From: Streptomyces xanthophaeus
GTDB lineage: Bacteria; Actinomycetota; Actinomycetes; Streptomycetales; Streptomycetaceae
Direction of reading: 5' to 3'
Assembly (NCBI RefSeq): GCF_000725805.1
Contig: NZ_JOFT01000008.1
Location: 62,001-126,000 of the forward strand
Length of the DNA: 64,000 bases
A program made the translations under genes and the position numbers. The notes under the pieces were generated by a model, which was given only the letters and a program-made list of their open reading frames with translations, had not been told where the DNA came from and ran no database searches. Numbering within the stretch: the first letter of the stretch is position 1; the number at the start of each line of letters is the position of its first letter. Positions 33,350 through 42,566 of the stretch are shown here, one piece after another.

Positions 33350-33589
33350 GGTCTCCGTCCCTGCGCTGCGTACGTGTGCGGCGTCCCTTCCACAGCCTGG
33401 TCCATCGGGCGCGCTCCGGCATCCGCAGGCCGCGGGGCGCCGCACGCGGCCGCGCTGGCGGGGAGCGGGCCGGACCGGGCGCCCCGGACCTGTTCCTGCG
33501 GCGGCGGCGACGGGCCGGGGCACGCCTGTGGCACCGGGCCGGAAGACCACGATCCGTGGGCCTGCCTGTGTGCCACGCTGCCGGCCATC

Positions 33590-34767
33590 CCGGTGTCCGC
33601 GGCGCTGCTCGAACCCGTGCGGGACGACTCCGGCCGGACCGTGGACTTCACCGTCCGGGCCGGCAACCACGTCCGCTCGGCCGCCTGGCGGGAGTCCCCG
33701 GACCGCCACGTCGGCAGACGGCTGCGGGAGGTCCAGCCCGGCGCTGCGGTCGGCGGCCTGATCGACGCGCTGGCCGGGGTGCTCCGTTCGGGCCGCGCCC
33801 TGAAGGCCCGTGCGGTGGACTGCACCGAGCGCCGCGGGGACGGGCTGCACCGCACTCAGCTGCTCTACGACGCCGCCTCCTGCGGGGACCGCGTGCTGGC
33901 GACCTGGCGTCCCGTCCACAACCCTGCGGAACGGCTGTCCCTCGACGCCCAGTACATCGCCTCCATGGGCTGGGGCACCTGGGACCTGTTGTCGGGGCCG
34001 CCACGTGGTCCGAAGGACTGGCCTCGATCTTCCACACCGATGCGGCGCACCCGCTGTCGCTGCCGGACCTCTGCGACGCGGTCCTGCCGGAGGACGTGCC
34101 CCAGTTCGCGAAGCTGTTGACGCACCTGCTCGACGGGGAGGAGCCGCCGGGGGCCGAGGTCCGTTTCGGTGTGCCGGGCGATGTCCGGACCTTGCACCTC
34201 GTGGGCCGTCCCGTCGTCGCGACGGACGGGCTCGTGTGGTCGGTGCACCTCATCGCGCGCGACCTCACGGCGCAGGTCCGCAGCAGGCAACGGCTCGCAG
34301 CGACCCGCCGCCAGTCGGAACGGCTGCGGGAGGAGGCGGCGGCCGAGCGGCGGGTGGCCTCGCTGCTGTGGGAGGCGCCGCTGCCCACCCGTCCGGCGGA
34401 ACTCGCGGGGATCGGCCTGTCCGTGGCTGCCGCCTACGTGCCCGCCGAGTCGGAGGCGGCCGTCGGCGGCGACTGGCACAAATGCCGCCTGCTGCCCGAC
34501 GGGCGGGGTCTGCTCGCCATCGGCGACGCCTGCGGGCACGGGCTGGGCGCGGTCGCCCTGCGGCCGTGCGATCTCCTGCTGCTGTACGCCGACGGCATGG
34601 CCGAACGGCGCGGGGAGGACATCACCTCGGGCATCGCGAACCTGTGCACGGTGCTGAAGGAGTGCACCGGGCTCACGGCCCGGGAGGCCCTCGACCGCAT
34701 CATGGCGGCGTACACGCCAGAGACCCACGAGGACGACACCTGCCTGCTGGCCGTCCGCCTCGACTGA
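33590..34767 (+). pseudogene. Decayed PAS-PP2C (SpoIIE-family) phosphatase gene
   Basis: The first frame gives VSAALLEPVRDDSGRTVDFTVRAGNHVRSAAW and, further on, LSLDAQYIASMGWGTWDLLSG, the start of a PAS domain. Near 34000 the frame must change by one base to continue with ATWSEGLASIFHTDAAHPLSL. The PP2C domain that follows has GGDWHKCRLLPDG and AIGDACGHGLGAVAL but then jumps directly to RPCDLLLLYADGMAERRGEDI. Compared with the intact phosphatase at 24309-26795, about 100 residues of the central sheet are missing in frame near 34560. With one frameshift and one internal deletion the gene is almost certainly inactive. The 5' boundary is approximate. Confidence 0.8.
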
Positions 34768-34832
34768 GCCCCGTACCGGCCACAGGGGCGAAATCCGGTC
34801 GGAGGGGCGTGCGGAGGACCAAGATCCAGGCA

Positions 34833-34855
34833 ACTTAGGTTAGCCTCACCTAAGT
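34833..34855. promoter_or_regulatory. Iron box (DmdR1/IdeR-type operator)
   Basis: Core TTAGGTTAGCCTCACCTAA at 34835-34853, nearly identical to the actinobacterial DtxR-family iron box. It lies 34 bp before the start of the first secreted protein gene, so repression by iron-loaded DmdR/IdeR is expected. Confidence 0.9.
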
Positions 34856-34888
34856 CCTCCGACTTCCTTCCTGGAAAGGCGTCTTGTC

Positions 34889-35452
34889 ATGCGCGCTGCC
34901 CTCCTGCCCCGTAAGACCGTACGGCTCGCCGCCCGCGCCGCCTTCGCCGCGACCGCCGCCGTGGCCCTCGCCCTCGGCATGGCCGGCTCCGCCTCCGCCG
35001 CGACCTCGACCTCGACCTCGACCCGTACGGTGACCGACGGCGGGACCACCTACCAGCTCAGCCTCACCGCACCCGGCACCGCCTCCGCGGCCGGCCAGAA
35101 CGTCACGGTCACCGGCAGCGGCTTCAACTCCGCCAAGGGCATATACGTGAGCCTCTGCGCGGTGAGCGGCGCCCCCGGAGCGAACAAGCCCACCCCCTGC
35201 CTCGGCGGTTCGGACCAGGCGGGCACCACCGGCGCCTCGCACTGGGTCAGCAACACCTTCGGCGGCACCCTGCCCAACACCTCCGCCTTCGGCCCCGGCG
35301 GCAGCTTCAGCGTCACCATCCACGTCAAGGCCGACCTCGGCAACGGCCAGGTCTGCGGCGACACGGTCGAGTGCGCCGTCGTCACCCGCGCCGACCACTT
35401 CAACTCCGCCGACCGCAAGTACGACGTCCACGTCCCGGTGAGCTTCAACTAG
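34889..35452 (+). CDS. Iron-regulated secreted protein
   Basis: 187 residues. A Sec signal peptide (ending GMAGSASAA) precedes a Ser/Thr run and one beta-rich domain: YQLSLTAPGTASAAGQNVTVTGSGFNSAKGIYVSLCAVSG, with paired cysteines in each half (SLC/TPC and VCG/ECA). The same domain forms the N-terminus of the next protein. The fold looks like the neocarzinostatin/Ig-like domains that sit beside HtaA heme-binding domains in actinobacteria, but HtaA itself is not visible. The iron box makes heme or iron capture the most likely role. GGAAAGG precedes the ATG. Confidence 0.85.
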   Translation: MRAALLPRKTVRLAARAAFAATAAVALALGMAGSASAATSTSTSTRTVTDGGTTYQLSLTAPGTASAAGQNVTVTGSGFNSAKGIYVSLCAVSGAPGANKPTPCLGGSDQAGTTGASHWVSNTFGGTLPNTSAFGPGGSFSVTIHVKADLGNGQVCGDTVECAVVTRADHFNSADRKYDVHVPVSFN

Positions 35453-35522
35453 GACCTCCGGAGCTGCGACCGGCACGTTCCACCGTTCCTGCCCGCCCCC
35501 GCGGTCACCTCACGAGGACGTC

Positions 35523-37718
35523 ATGACGACCCAGCACCCCACCACCCCCTCCCGGGCGGGCGCCGCATCCGCGGCCCTCGCGCTCGTGCTCGCCTCGGTG
35601 GCGTCCGCCGCCCCGGTCAGCGCCGCCGGACCGGCACGCACCGGACAGGGCGCGGGCGGGCAGCAGTTGACCGTCTACGCCGCCTCCGGCCTGGACCCGC
35701 TCGGCGAGTCCGTACGGGTCAAGGGGGCGGGGTACGACCAGTCCAAGGGCGTCTACGTCGCCCTCTGCAAGGACAACGGTGACAACCGGGCCCCGGCCCC
35801 CTGCGCAGGGGGCGCCGACATGACCGGCGGCTCCAAGGCCTCGCAGTGGATCGTGCCCAGGGGTGATGCGCACGCGGGCGAGCTGGGCACGCCGTACGGC
35901 GAAGGCGGCCGCTTCGACGTGGAGTTGAAACTGACGGCGAAGTCCGAAGGTCTGGACTGCCTCCAGGTGGCCTGCTCGGTCGTCACCCGCGTCGACCACC
36001 GTGGCGCCGGTGACCGCTCGCAGGACGTACGGGTGCCCGTCGCCTTCCGGGGCCAGGACCCGGTGGGTCCCGGGGGCGAGGGCGTCGACGTCCCGCAGGG
36101 CACCGTCGCCTACCGGGCGGTGGCCCAGTTCACCACGGCGGGCAAACCGCGCGACCTGATGCTGCACCCCGACTCGCGCAAGCTGTACGTCGGTTCGGAC
36201 GACCTGCCGGACACCGCCGACGTCAACGAGAGCGGGCTGCACGTCCTCGACCCCGCCGACGGAAGGCTGCGCAGCAGCGTCACCCGGGCACCCGGCTCCA
36301 CGGGCACGCCGGGCCAGCGGGCCGTCCGCCAGCTCATCGCCCCGCTCCCGGGCGACGGGGTGGTCTTCTCCTACCCCGTGCGCGGGATCGGCACGGCCAA
36401 GGACGGCGACACCGCCGCCGCGGGCGCGTGGGTGCCGGGCGGCACCGTCACCGATGCCGCCCCGGGGCCGACGCCCGGGACGGTGCTGGTGGCCCAGGGG
36501 TCCGTACTGTCCGAGGTCGACGTCGCCACCGCCGCCGTGAGGCGCTCCGTCACCCTGGAGGGGGGCGACGGGTTCGCCTTCGACCCGGTCCGCAAGACGG
36601 TCTGGTTCACCGACGCGGGCAACCGGCGGATGTACCGGATCGACGCCGCCTCCTTCACGGTCACCGCCACCGTGCAACTGCCCGCGGGAGAGGGCTACGC
36701 GGGCTTCACCGAGGTGGATGCCGAGACCGGGGCGGTATGGGTCGGCCTGGACACCTCCGTCGCCGTCCACGACGCGACGGGCCGGCGGGTGCGCGTACTG
36801 CAGAGCACCGACCTGCCCCGGGCGGCGGGGTTCGACGCGGTCACGCACGAGGCGTACGTCGTCTGGCAAGACACCGGGGACGCCTCGCAGCCCGGCAGCG
36901 ACAACAACGGCGCGCTGACCGTGTACCGCACGGCCGACCTCCAGGAGGCGGCGAAGCCGGTCGTACTCCCCGGAAACCACGGCCAGTCGGGGTTCGCCTC
37001 CCTCGTCGTCGAGCCCGGTGGCGGGACGGTCTTCGTCTCCCACCCGGCCGAGGGGCGCATCACCCGTCTGGAACGTTCCGTCTCCCCCGAGGTCACCCAG
37101 GGCCCGACGGCCCAGACCGTCACCGAGGGCACCCGGGCCGTACTGACCGCGCACGCGCAGGGGACCCCGGCGCCCACGGTGGTCTGGCAGGTCAGCGTCG
37201 ACGCCGGCCGGACCTGGCAGGCGGTGCCCGGAGCGGACGCCCCCGTGCACTCCTTCACTGCGCGGGCCTCGGACGACGGGCACCTCTTCCGGGCGGAGTT
37301 CCGCAACGCGGCGGGCACCAGCCGCACCGCCCCGGTCACGCTCACCGTGACCCCGGCCGGGACCACGAGCGGTGGCGGTACGGGCGGCAGCGGCGGGCCC
37401 ACCAGCGGCTCCGGCGGCGGTGACGGCACCACGGGCGGGAGCACAGGCGGGAGCACGGGCTCGGCCGGCACCACCACGGGCGAGGGCACGTCCGGCTCCG
37501 CCGGTTCCACCGGTCCCTCCGGCACGGGCGGCGCAGTCGGCTCGGGCGGCTCCGTCGGCTCGGGCGGAACGGTCGGCGGTGGCGGCGCCACGACCACCGG
37601 GGGCGGCGCCCTCGCCTCCACCGGCACCGCGGTGGCCGCCCTCGCCGGTGGCGCGGTCGCCCTCACCGCGGTCGGCTGGGCACTGGTCCGCCGCAGGCAC
37701 CCGGAGGGCACGGCTTGA
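35523..37718 (+). CDS. Iron-regulated cell-wall-anchored beta-propeller protein with LASTG sorting signal
   Basis: 731 residues. After a signal peptide comes a domain like the upstream protein (residues about 45-180), then a YVTN/NHL-type beta-propeller (about 195-515, with LMLHPDSRKLYVGSD and AFDPVRKTVWFTDAGNRRMYRID), an Ig-like domain (about 520-620), a Gly/Ser/Thr wall-spanning linker, and LASTG followed by a membrane helix and RRRHPEG. LAxTG is the class E sortase motif of Streptomyces. The gap to the previous gene is only 70 bp and shows no separate promoter, so both likely obey the iron box. Probable role: surface capture of heme or an iron complex. Confidence 0.88.
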   Translation: MTTQHPTTPSRAGAASAALALVLASVASAAPVSAAGPARTGQGAGGQQLTVYAASGLDPLGESVRVKGAGYDQSKGVYVALCKDNGDNRAPAPCAGGADMTGGSKASQWIVPRGDAHAGELGTPYGEGGRFDVELKLTAKSEGLDCLQVACSVVTRVDHRGAGDRSQDVRVPVAFRGQDPVGPGGEGVDVPQGTVAYRAVAQFTTAGKPRDLMLHPDSRKLYVGSDDLPDTADVNESGLHVLDPADGRLRSSVTRAPGSTGTPGQRAVRQLIAPLPGDGVVFSYPVRGIGTAKDGDTAAAGAWVPGGTVTDAAPGPTPGTVLVAQGSVLSEVDVATAAVRRSVTLEGGDGFAFDPVRKTVWFTDAGNRRMYRIDAASFTVTATVQLPAGEGYAGFTEVDAETGAVWVGLDTSVAVHDATGRRVRVLQSTDLPRAAGFDAVTHEAYVVWQDTGDASQPGSDNNGALTVYRTADLQEAAKPVVLPGNHGQSGFASLVVEPGGGTVFVSHPAEGRITRLERSVSPEVTQGPTAQTVTEGTRAVLTAHAQGTPAPTVVWQVSVDAGRTWQAVPGADAPVHSFTARASDDGHLFRAEFRNAAGTSRTAPVTLTVTPAGTTSGGGTGGSGGPTSGSGGGDGTTGGSTGGSTGSAGTTTGEGTSGSAGSTGPSGTGGAVGSGGSVGSGGTVGGGGATTTGGGALASTGTAVAALAGGAVALTAVGWALVRRRHPEGTA

Positions 37719-37768
37719 TCCGGGGCACCTCACGAAGCCCGCTCAGGAAGCCCGCTCATGGAGCGCGA

Positions 37769-38281
37769 TCACGGAGTCAGCTCCCGCGGGTCCAGCGGGA
37801 TCCGCCAGACGTTGCGGCGGTGTACGGATTCCAGTTGGGCCTGGAGCGGGGACGGGGGAACGGCCAGGACGGGGCAGGCCGCGTGCGACATGCAGTAGCG
37901 GGCCACCGAGGGCCGCAGGAGGCGGCGCAGCGGGGCGCGTGATCCCGTACCGACCACGAGCAGGTCATCCGGGCCGCGTGCGACGTCCACGAGAGCTGCA
38001 CCCGGAGTACCCCGGACGGTCAGGCCCGCGAGGGTGACACCGGGCCGCACGGCGCCGAAGGCCGCGCCGAGGACCTCGCGGAGCCTTTCGACGGCCGCGG
38101 CGCGGCACTCCACCAGGGCGGCGGTGCCCAGGCCGTTGCGGCTCCCGAGTTCACCGCCCGGTGAACTCCAGGCCAGGACGGCCCACAGTTCGGCGTGGCG
38201 CCCGCGCGCCTCCGCCGCGGCCCGGTGCAGCGCGGTCAGGTTCCCCGGGGTTCCGGTCACACCGACCAGGACTCTTCGCAC
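37769..38281 (-). CDS. Universal stress protein (UspA) family
   Basis: 170 residues from a GTG at 38281, with GAGGGGAAGAGG upstream; an ATG at 38317 is in frame but has no ribosome site. RRVLVGVTGTPGNLTALHRAAAEARGRHAELWAVLAW is the opening strand-helix of the fold, and LVVGTGSRAPLRRLLRPSVARYCMSHAACPVLAVP is the nucleotide-binding G-x9-G(S/T) region, slightly degenerate. Single domain. No clear operon partner. Confidence 0.88.
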   Translation of the reverse strand: MRRVLVGVTGTPGNLTALHRAAAEARGRHAELWAVLAWSSPGGELGSRNGLGTAALVECRAAAVERLREVLGAAFGAVRPGVTLAGLTVRGTPGAALVDVARGPDDLLVVGTGSRAPLRRLLRPSVARYCMSHAACPVLAVPPSPLQAQLESVHRRNVWRIPLDPRELTP

Positions 38282-38592
38282 GGCCTCTTCCCCTCTCGTC
38301 CCGTCCGACGTCCCCATCAAAGGGCGCCGGGGCGGACGTGGTGCGGTCGCTGACGGCGCTTTGACGCCAAACTCCACGAACCTGACGAGTCCCTGACGCC
38401 GTCACGGCTCGCGTACGGCTCGCGAACGGCTCGACGTCAGGAACCCGTCAGGACTCGGCCGGGCGCCGTCAGGGTCGCGTCATGGAGCGGCCACAGGTGC
38501 CGGGCCGCGGGGATAGCTTCGATGTCGCGCCCCGGACGCCTCCCCGCACCCGGGGCGCCAACCGCCACTCGTGGTTCCTCAGGGAGGGCCCC

Positions 38593-38946
38593 ATGTGTTT
38601 GTTCCAGTACGACGACGACCCCGAGCCTGAAGAACGCGTCCCGGCCGGGCCCCTGTACGTGCCCGTCCGGCCGGGAGGAGCGCACACCGTGGTGCGCCTG
38701 TTCCGCACCCCGCTGGGAACGCGTACCGCCGTCGGCTTCACGAGCCCCGACCGGCTTGCCGCCACGCTCGGCGCGGGCGCGCCATGGATCAGGCTCTCCG
38801 AGTCAGCGCTGCGCGCGATGTCCGGGCCGCTCGGCGCACCCGTGGTGACCGTCGATCCGACGTTCACCGCCCCCGCGGTCGCCTCGCTGCCTCCGGTCGC
38901 CGCTCCGCTGCCGCATGCGTCCCCGTCCGCGGCCAGGAGCGTGTGA
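38593..38946 (+). CDS. Small SseB/SAV_915-like protein
   Basis: 117 residues from the ATG at 38593, preceded by AGGGAGGG. GPLYVPVRPGGAHTVVRLFRTPLGTRTAVGFTSPDRLAATLGAGAPWIRLSESALR resembles the SseB-like module found in many Streptomyces proteins of unknown function. The Pro/Ala C-terminus ends at a TGATG overlap with lysA, so translation of the two is coupled. Confidence 0.75.
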   Translation: MCLFQYDDDPEPEERVPAGPLYVPVRPGGAHTVVRLFRTPLGTRTAVGFTSPDRLAATLGAGAPWIRLSESALRAMSGPLGAPVVTVDPTFTAPAVASLPPVAAPLPHASPSAARSV

Positions 38947-40352
38947 TGGGCGACGGTGCACTGACCACGGCCGTGATCCCCGCAGCGCAGGCGGGGCCCG
39001 ATCCCGCTGCCGGGCCCGGGTCCGCAGGCGGGTCCGAGTCCGGGCCCGGTGACGCCGGCCTGGCCATCTGGCCCGCGTCCACGAAGCTCACCGCGCACGG
39101 CGGACCCGTGGCCGTCGGCGGCGTGTCGCTGGCGGAGACCGCGGAGCGCTTCGACACCCCCGTCTACGTCCTGGACGAGGGTGAGGTGCGGCAGCGCTGT
39201 CGCGCCTACCGGGCCGCCTTCCCCGACGCCGAGATCCTGTACGCCGCCAAGGCGTTCCTCTCCCGCGCCATGGTGCGCTGGGTCGACGAGGAGGGGCTGG
39301 GGCTCGACGTGTGCTCGGCGGGCGAGCTGGAACTGGCCGTCACCGCAGGATTCCCGGCCGAACGGATCGTGCTGCACGGCAACGCGAAGTCGCCCCGTGA
39401 CATCGCGTCGGCGCTGCGGCTCGGCGTGGGGCGGATCGTCATCGACAGCCCGTCCGAGATCGCCCGGATCGCGGCAGCCGTCGGTCCCCACGGGCACCAG
39501 AAGGTCATGGTGCGGGTGGTACCGGGCGTCTCGGCCGGCGGCCACGACAAGATCCGTACCGGGACGGACGGCCAGAAGTTCGGCCTGTCCCTCGCCGACG
39601 GGGGTGCGCAGCACGCGATCGCCCGGGTCCTCGGCCAGCCGCAGCTCGAACTCGTCGGCCTGCACTGCCACATCGGCTCCCAGGTCTGCGATGTGAAGCC
39701 CTATCTGGTGGCGCTGCGCCGGATGGTGGGGCTGATGGCGCGGGTCCGCGACGCGCACGGAGTCGCCCTGCCCGAGCTGGACATGGGCGGCGGCCACGGC
39801 ATCGCGTACCGGCCGGGCGAACCCGCCCTCGACGTCGCCGCGCTCGCCAGGAAGATGCGCGCCGGGCTGGCCGAGGGCTGCGCGGCCGCCGGCCTGCCGG
39901 TGCCGCGCCTGCTGATCGAGCCCGGGCGGGCCGTCGTCGGGCCTGCCGGGATCGCCCTGTACCGGGTGCTCGCCGTCAAGCACACGGGCGGGAAGGTGTT
40001 CGTGGCCGTGGACGGCGGGATGAGCGACAACCCGAGGCCCGCGCTGTACGGGGTCCGCTACGCGCCGCGACTGATCGGCCGCCACTCGACGGCGGGCCCG
40101 TGCACGGCGACCGTCGTCGGCCGGCACTGCGAGGCGGGCGACGTCCTCGCTGCCGACGTGGAGCTGCCGGGCGACGTCCACCCCGGCGACCTGCTCGCCG
40201 TACCCGTCGCGGGCGCCTACCAGTTGTCGATGGCCTCCGGTTACAACCTCGTGGGCCGCCCGGCGGTCGTCGGGGTGCACGAGGGCACGGCCCGGCTCCT
40301 CGTCCGGCGCGAGACGCTGGACGACTTCCGCAGCCGGGACATCGGCGGCTAA
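38946..40352 (+). CDS. lysA: Diaminopimelate decarboxylase, probably an accessory copy
   Basis: 468 residues. The PLP lysine is K102 in LYAAKAF; HCHIGSQV, DMGGGHGIAY and LIEPGRAVVGPAG bind the phosphate and cofactor, and GRHCEAGDVL with YNLVGRPA completes the dimer active site. The N-terminal 35 residues are an extra Pro/Gly/Ala stretch. The reaction is decarboxylation of meso-diaminopimelate to lysine. Its partner is a small SseB-like gene rather than argS or homoserine genes, which suggests a second or specialised copy; a related decarboxylase role cannot be excluded. Confidence 0.9.
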   Translation: MGDGALTTAVIPAAQAGPDPAAGPGSAGGSESGPGDAGLAIWPASTKLTAHGGPVAVGGVSLAETAERFDTPVYVLDEGEVRQRCRAYRAAFPDAEILYAAKAFLSRAMVRWVDEEGLGLDVCSAGELELAVTAGFPAERIVLHGNAKSPRDIASALRLGVGRIVIDSPSEIARIAAAVGPHGHQKVMVRVVPGVSAGGHDKIRTGTDGQKFGLSLADGGAQHAIARVLGQPQLELVGLHCHIGSQVCDVKPYLVALRRMVGLMARVRDAHGVALPELDMGGGHGIAYRPGEPALDVAALARKMRAGLAEGCAAAGLPVPRLLIEPGRAVVGPAGIALYRVLAVKHTGGKVFVAVDGGMSDNPRPALYGVRYAPRLIGRHSTAGPCTATVVGRHCEAGDVLAADVELPGDVHPGDLLAVPVAGAYQLSMASGYNLVGRPAVVGVHEGTARLLVRRETLDDFRSRDIGG

Positions 40353-40386
40353 CGGCTGCCCGGCCGCCGGGACGTCCTGCCGGCAT

Positions 40387-40448
40387 CCTGACACCCGGGG
40401 TCGGGCGCGCACTCGGCTCCGGCTCCGGCTCCGGCTCCGGGTGTCAGG
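40387..40448. terminator. Hairpin with a GGCTCC-repeat loop
   Basis: Perfect 12 bp arms (CCTGACACCCGG / CCGGGTGTCAGG) enclose a 38-base loop with four tandem GGCTCC copies (40415-40438). It lies between convergent lysA and the MBL gene, whose stop codon falls inside the right arm. Confidence 0.7.
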
Positions 40449-41334
40449 CGTCCAGGGGACGCCAGGCCGGGCCGTCGCCGCCGTGCCGTACGCGGCCGAA
40501 CACCACGTCGGCGAAGTGCACGCCGAAGCCGATCGTGCCGGGCTCCGCCAGCTCGGCGACCAGTCGGCGGCGGTGGTCGGCGGTCCGGGCGGGGTCGTGG
40601 TCGAAGGCGGCGGACCAGTGGGGGTGGTCGATCTGGAGCGGCGAGTGCACGGCGTCGCCGAAGGCGATCAGGCGCCGCCCGCCCCCGGTGATCACGTACT
40701 CGGCGTGCCCGACGGTGTGGCCGGGGGTGAACCGTACGCGTACGCCCGGGAAGACCTCCTCCCCGTCCGTGACCGTCCGCACGCGCGGTGCGAGGGCTGC
40801 GACCTGCTCGGTCATGCCCTGGGCCTCCAGGAGGTCGCGCCGGTCCCACTCCGGCTCGGCGACCAGGTAGTCCGCGTGGGCGAACACGGGCCGCTCAGCG
40901 CCGGGGGCGGGGTGAACGGCCCAGCCCAGGTGGTCGGCGTGGAGGTGGGTGAAGGCCACGGCTTCGACGTCCTCGGGGCTGCGGCCCAGTTCCGCCAGGC
41001 TGTCCGTGAGCGCACCTCCGTGGATCACGGCGACGGGGCCGTCCGGAGCCTCGTGCGCCTGCGGGCCGAAGCCGGCGTCGATGAGCAGTGCGCGGCCTCC
41101 GTGCTCCACCAGCAGACCGCCGACGCTCCCCACGAGGTGACCCGTGGCGTCCAGGTACTCCGGGTGGGCCGCCCACACCTCCTCGGTGGTGTCCGGGAGC
41201 ACCCGCAGCGGCCGGAACCGCACATCGCCGTCCGGCACGTACGACACCTTCGTGTCGCCCAGCCGGATCGAACGGACCCCCGAGGACCGGCTCAGTCGCC
41301 GTCGTAGGTCCTGAGCGGTCGTCATATCGGCCAT
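40444..41334 (-). CDS. MBL-fold metallo-hydrolase
   Basis: 296 residues from the ATG at 41334 with GGGGAG upstream. FTHLHADHLGW is the HxHxDH zinc motif; FTPGHTVGHAEYV and FGDAVHSPLQIDHP supply the later His and Asp, and FGVHF the last His. It resembles lactonase/AttM-like and general MBL hydrolases; the substrate could be a lactone or thioester. The gene diverges from a MarR regulator with a dyad between them, so it is probably induced by a MarR ligand. Confidence 0.92.
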   Translation of the reverse strand: MADMTTAQDLRRRLSRSSGVRSIRLGDTKVSYVPDGDVRFRPLRVLPDTTEEVWAAHPEYLDATGHLVGSVGGLLVEHGGRALLIDAGFGPQAHEAPDGPVAVIHGGALTDSLAELGRSPEDVEAVAFTHLHADHLGWAVHPAPGAERPVFAHADYLVAEPEWDRRDLLEAQGMTEQVAALAPRVRTVTDGEEVFPGVRVRFTPGHTVGHAEYVITGGGRRLIAFGDAVHSPLQIDHPHWSAAFDHDPARTADHRRRLVAELAEPGTIGFGVHFADVVFGRVRHGGDGPAWRPLDA

Positions 41335-41408
41335 GGGTTCTCCCCTGTGAGCAGCCATCAGGTCGCCGCAGCGTTCCTGCGGCGACGACGCCACCATAAG
41401 CATCAAGT

Positions 41409-41421
41409 TTGAATCATTCAA
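41409..41421. promoter_or_regulatory. Probable MarR operator
   Basis: TTGAATCATTCAA, a perfect AT-rich palindrome, in the 129 bp between the divergent MBL and MarR genes. Confidence 0.7.
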
Positions 41422-41463
41422 GCTGCAAATATTTCACCTTGACGGACTTGCTAGGGTGGTGCC

Positions 41464-41892
41464 ATGACGACGCCCCCCGAGCTCCAGGCCATCGCCGAGC
41501 GACAGCTGTGCGGCCTGGTGAACGGGCTGGCCCAGCGGATCGCGGAGCACGTGCGGGAGCGCGCCGCCACCCTCGGTCTCACCGCGCCCCAGGCGACCGC
41601 GCTGCGGGAGATGAGCGGGCCGATGACCATGCGGGAGCTCTCGGAGCGCATGAGCTGCGAGCCCTCCAACACCACCTTCGTCGTCGACAAGCTGGAGAAG
41701 CAGGGCCTGATCGAGCGCCACCCGCACCCCACCGACCGGCGCGCCAAGCAGCTCGTCCTCACCGCCGAGGGCACCGCACTGCGCAGCCGTCTCCTCGACC
41801 TCCTCGGCGTGGACTCCCCGCTCTCCGGCCTCGACCCGCAGGAGCAGCGCGTCCTGCACGGCCTACTGGAGCAGGCCCTCACCTCGCCGTAG
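41464..41892 (+). CDS. MarR-family transcriptional regulator
   Basis: 142 residues. The winged helix is clear: LTAPQATALREMSGPMTMRELSERMSCEPSNTTFVVDKLEKQGLIERHPHPTDRRAKQLVLT, with the DRRAK wing typical of MarR. AGGGTGG precedes the ATG. It probably represses itself and the divergent MBL hydrolase through the dyad at 41409-41421. Confidence 0.94.
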   Translation: MTTPPELQAIAERQLCGLVNGLAQRIAEHVRERAATLGLTAPQATALREMSGPMTMRELSERMSCEPSNTTFVVDKLEKQGLIERHPHPTDRRAKQLVLTAEGTALRSRLLDLLGVDSPLSGLDPQEQRVLHGLLEQALTSP

Positions 41893-41915
41893 GCGGCCCG
41901 GAGGGGAAGGCGTTG

Positions 41916-42566
41916 CTAGCAGGGCAGTCGGGGTGGCGGCCAGCCGGCGTCCCAGCGCCAGGCCGCCCAGGCTCCGGCCTCCGCGAACGCCCCCGCCCGG
42001 TCGGTGAGCATCGCCATCACCTGGGCGCGGGCGCGGTCCACCTCCTGGTGCTCGGTGTCGGTCACGACGCCCAGGCGCCGGACCTGGGCGTACTCGTCCT
42101 CGTCCTTCCACTGCCAGCTGGTGAGGTCGGGGGCGACGACGAGGTCGACGACCAGGTCGAAGGTGTCGAACCCGGCTCCGGTACGGGTCGTCGGGCGCTC
42201 GAAGTTCACGTACCAGTTCCGCAGCCGACGGCCGCGCCCCGCGCCGTCCGGGACGAAGAAGGCGTTGACGCTGAACCAGGCCGCGGGCTGCTTCCACAAC
42301 AGCAGCTCCGTCTCCTGCCACCGCGCCGCCGCGAGCTCCCACTCCCCCGTCGCCATGGCGTCGATCGCCGCCGTCCGCACGGAGCGGTCCCCCTCCGCGC
42401 GGGACTTCGCGTACAGGGACGGCCACCGCACCTCCGCGCCCGGGCAGCAGGCCGTGACGAGCGCTGCGTCCGAGTCGGCGACGACCCGCAGGGCCTGCTC
42501 GCTCCACACCCGGCCCCGGTGCACATCGCGGCGTACGGCCGTCTCCCCCGCTTCGAACCGTCGCAC
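41916..42566 (-). CDS. DUF402-family protein (nucleoside phosphatase-like)
   Basis: 216 residues from a GTG at 42566 with GGAGGAGG upstream; the longer open frame is not coding. VRRDVHRGRVWSEQALRVVADSD opens the barrel, and RLRNWYVNFERPTTRTGAGFDTFDLVVDLVVAPDLTSWQWKDEDEY is the conserved acidic motif of DUF402 proteins such as Ntdp, which hydrolyse nucleoside di/triphosphates with a metal. Convergent to marR. Confidence 0.88.
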   Translation of the reverse strand: MRRFEAGETAVRRDVHRGRVWSEQALRVVADSDAALVTACCPGAEVRWPSLYAKSRAEGDRSVRTAAIDAMATGEWELAAARWQETELLLWKQPAAWFSVNAFFVPDGAGRGRRLRNWYVNFERPTTRTGAGFDTFDLVVDLVVAPDLTSWQWKDEDEYAQVRRLGVVTDTEHQEVDRARAQVMAMLTDRAGAFAEAGAWAAWRWDAGWPPPRLPC

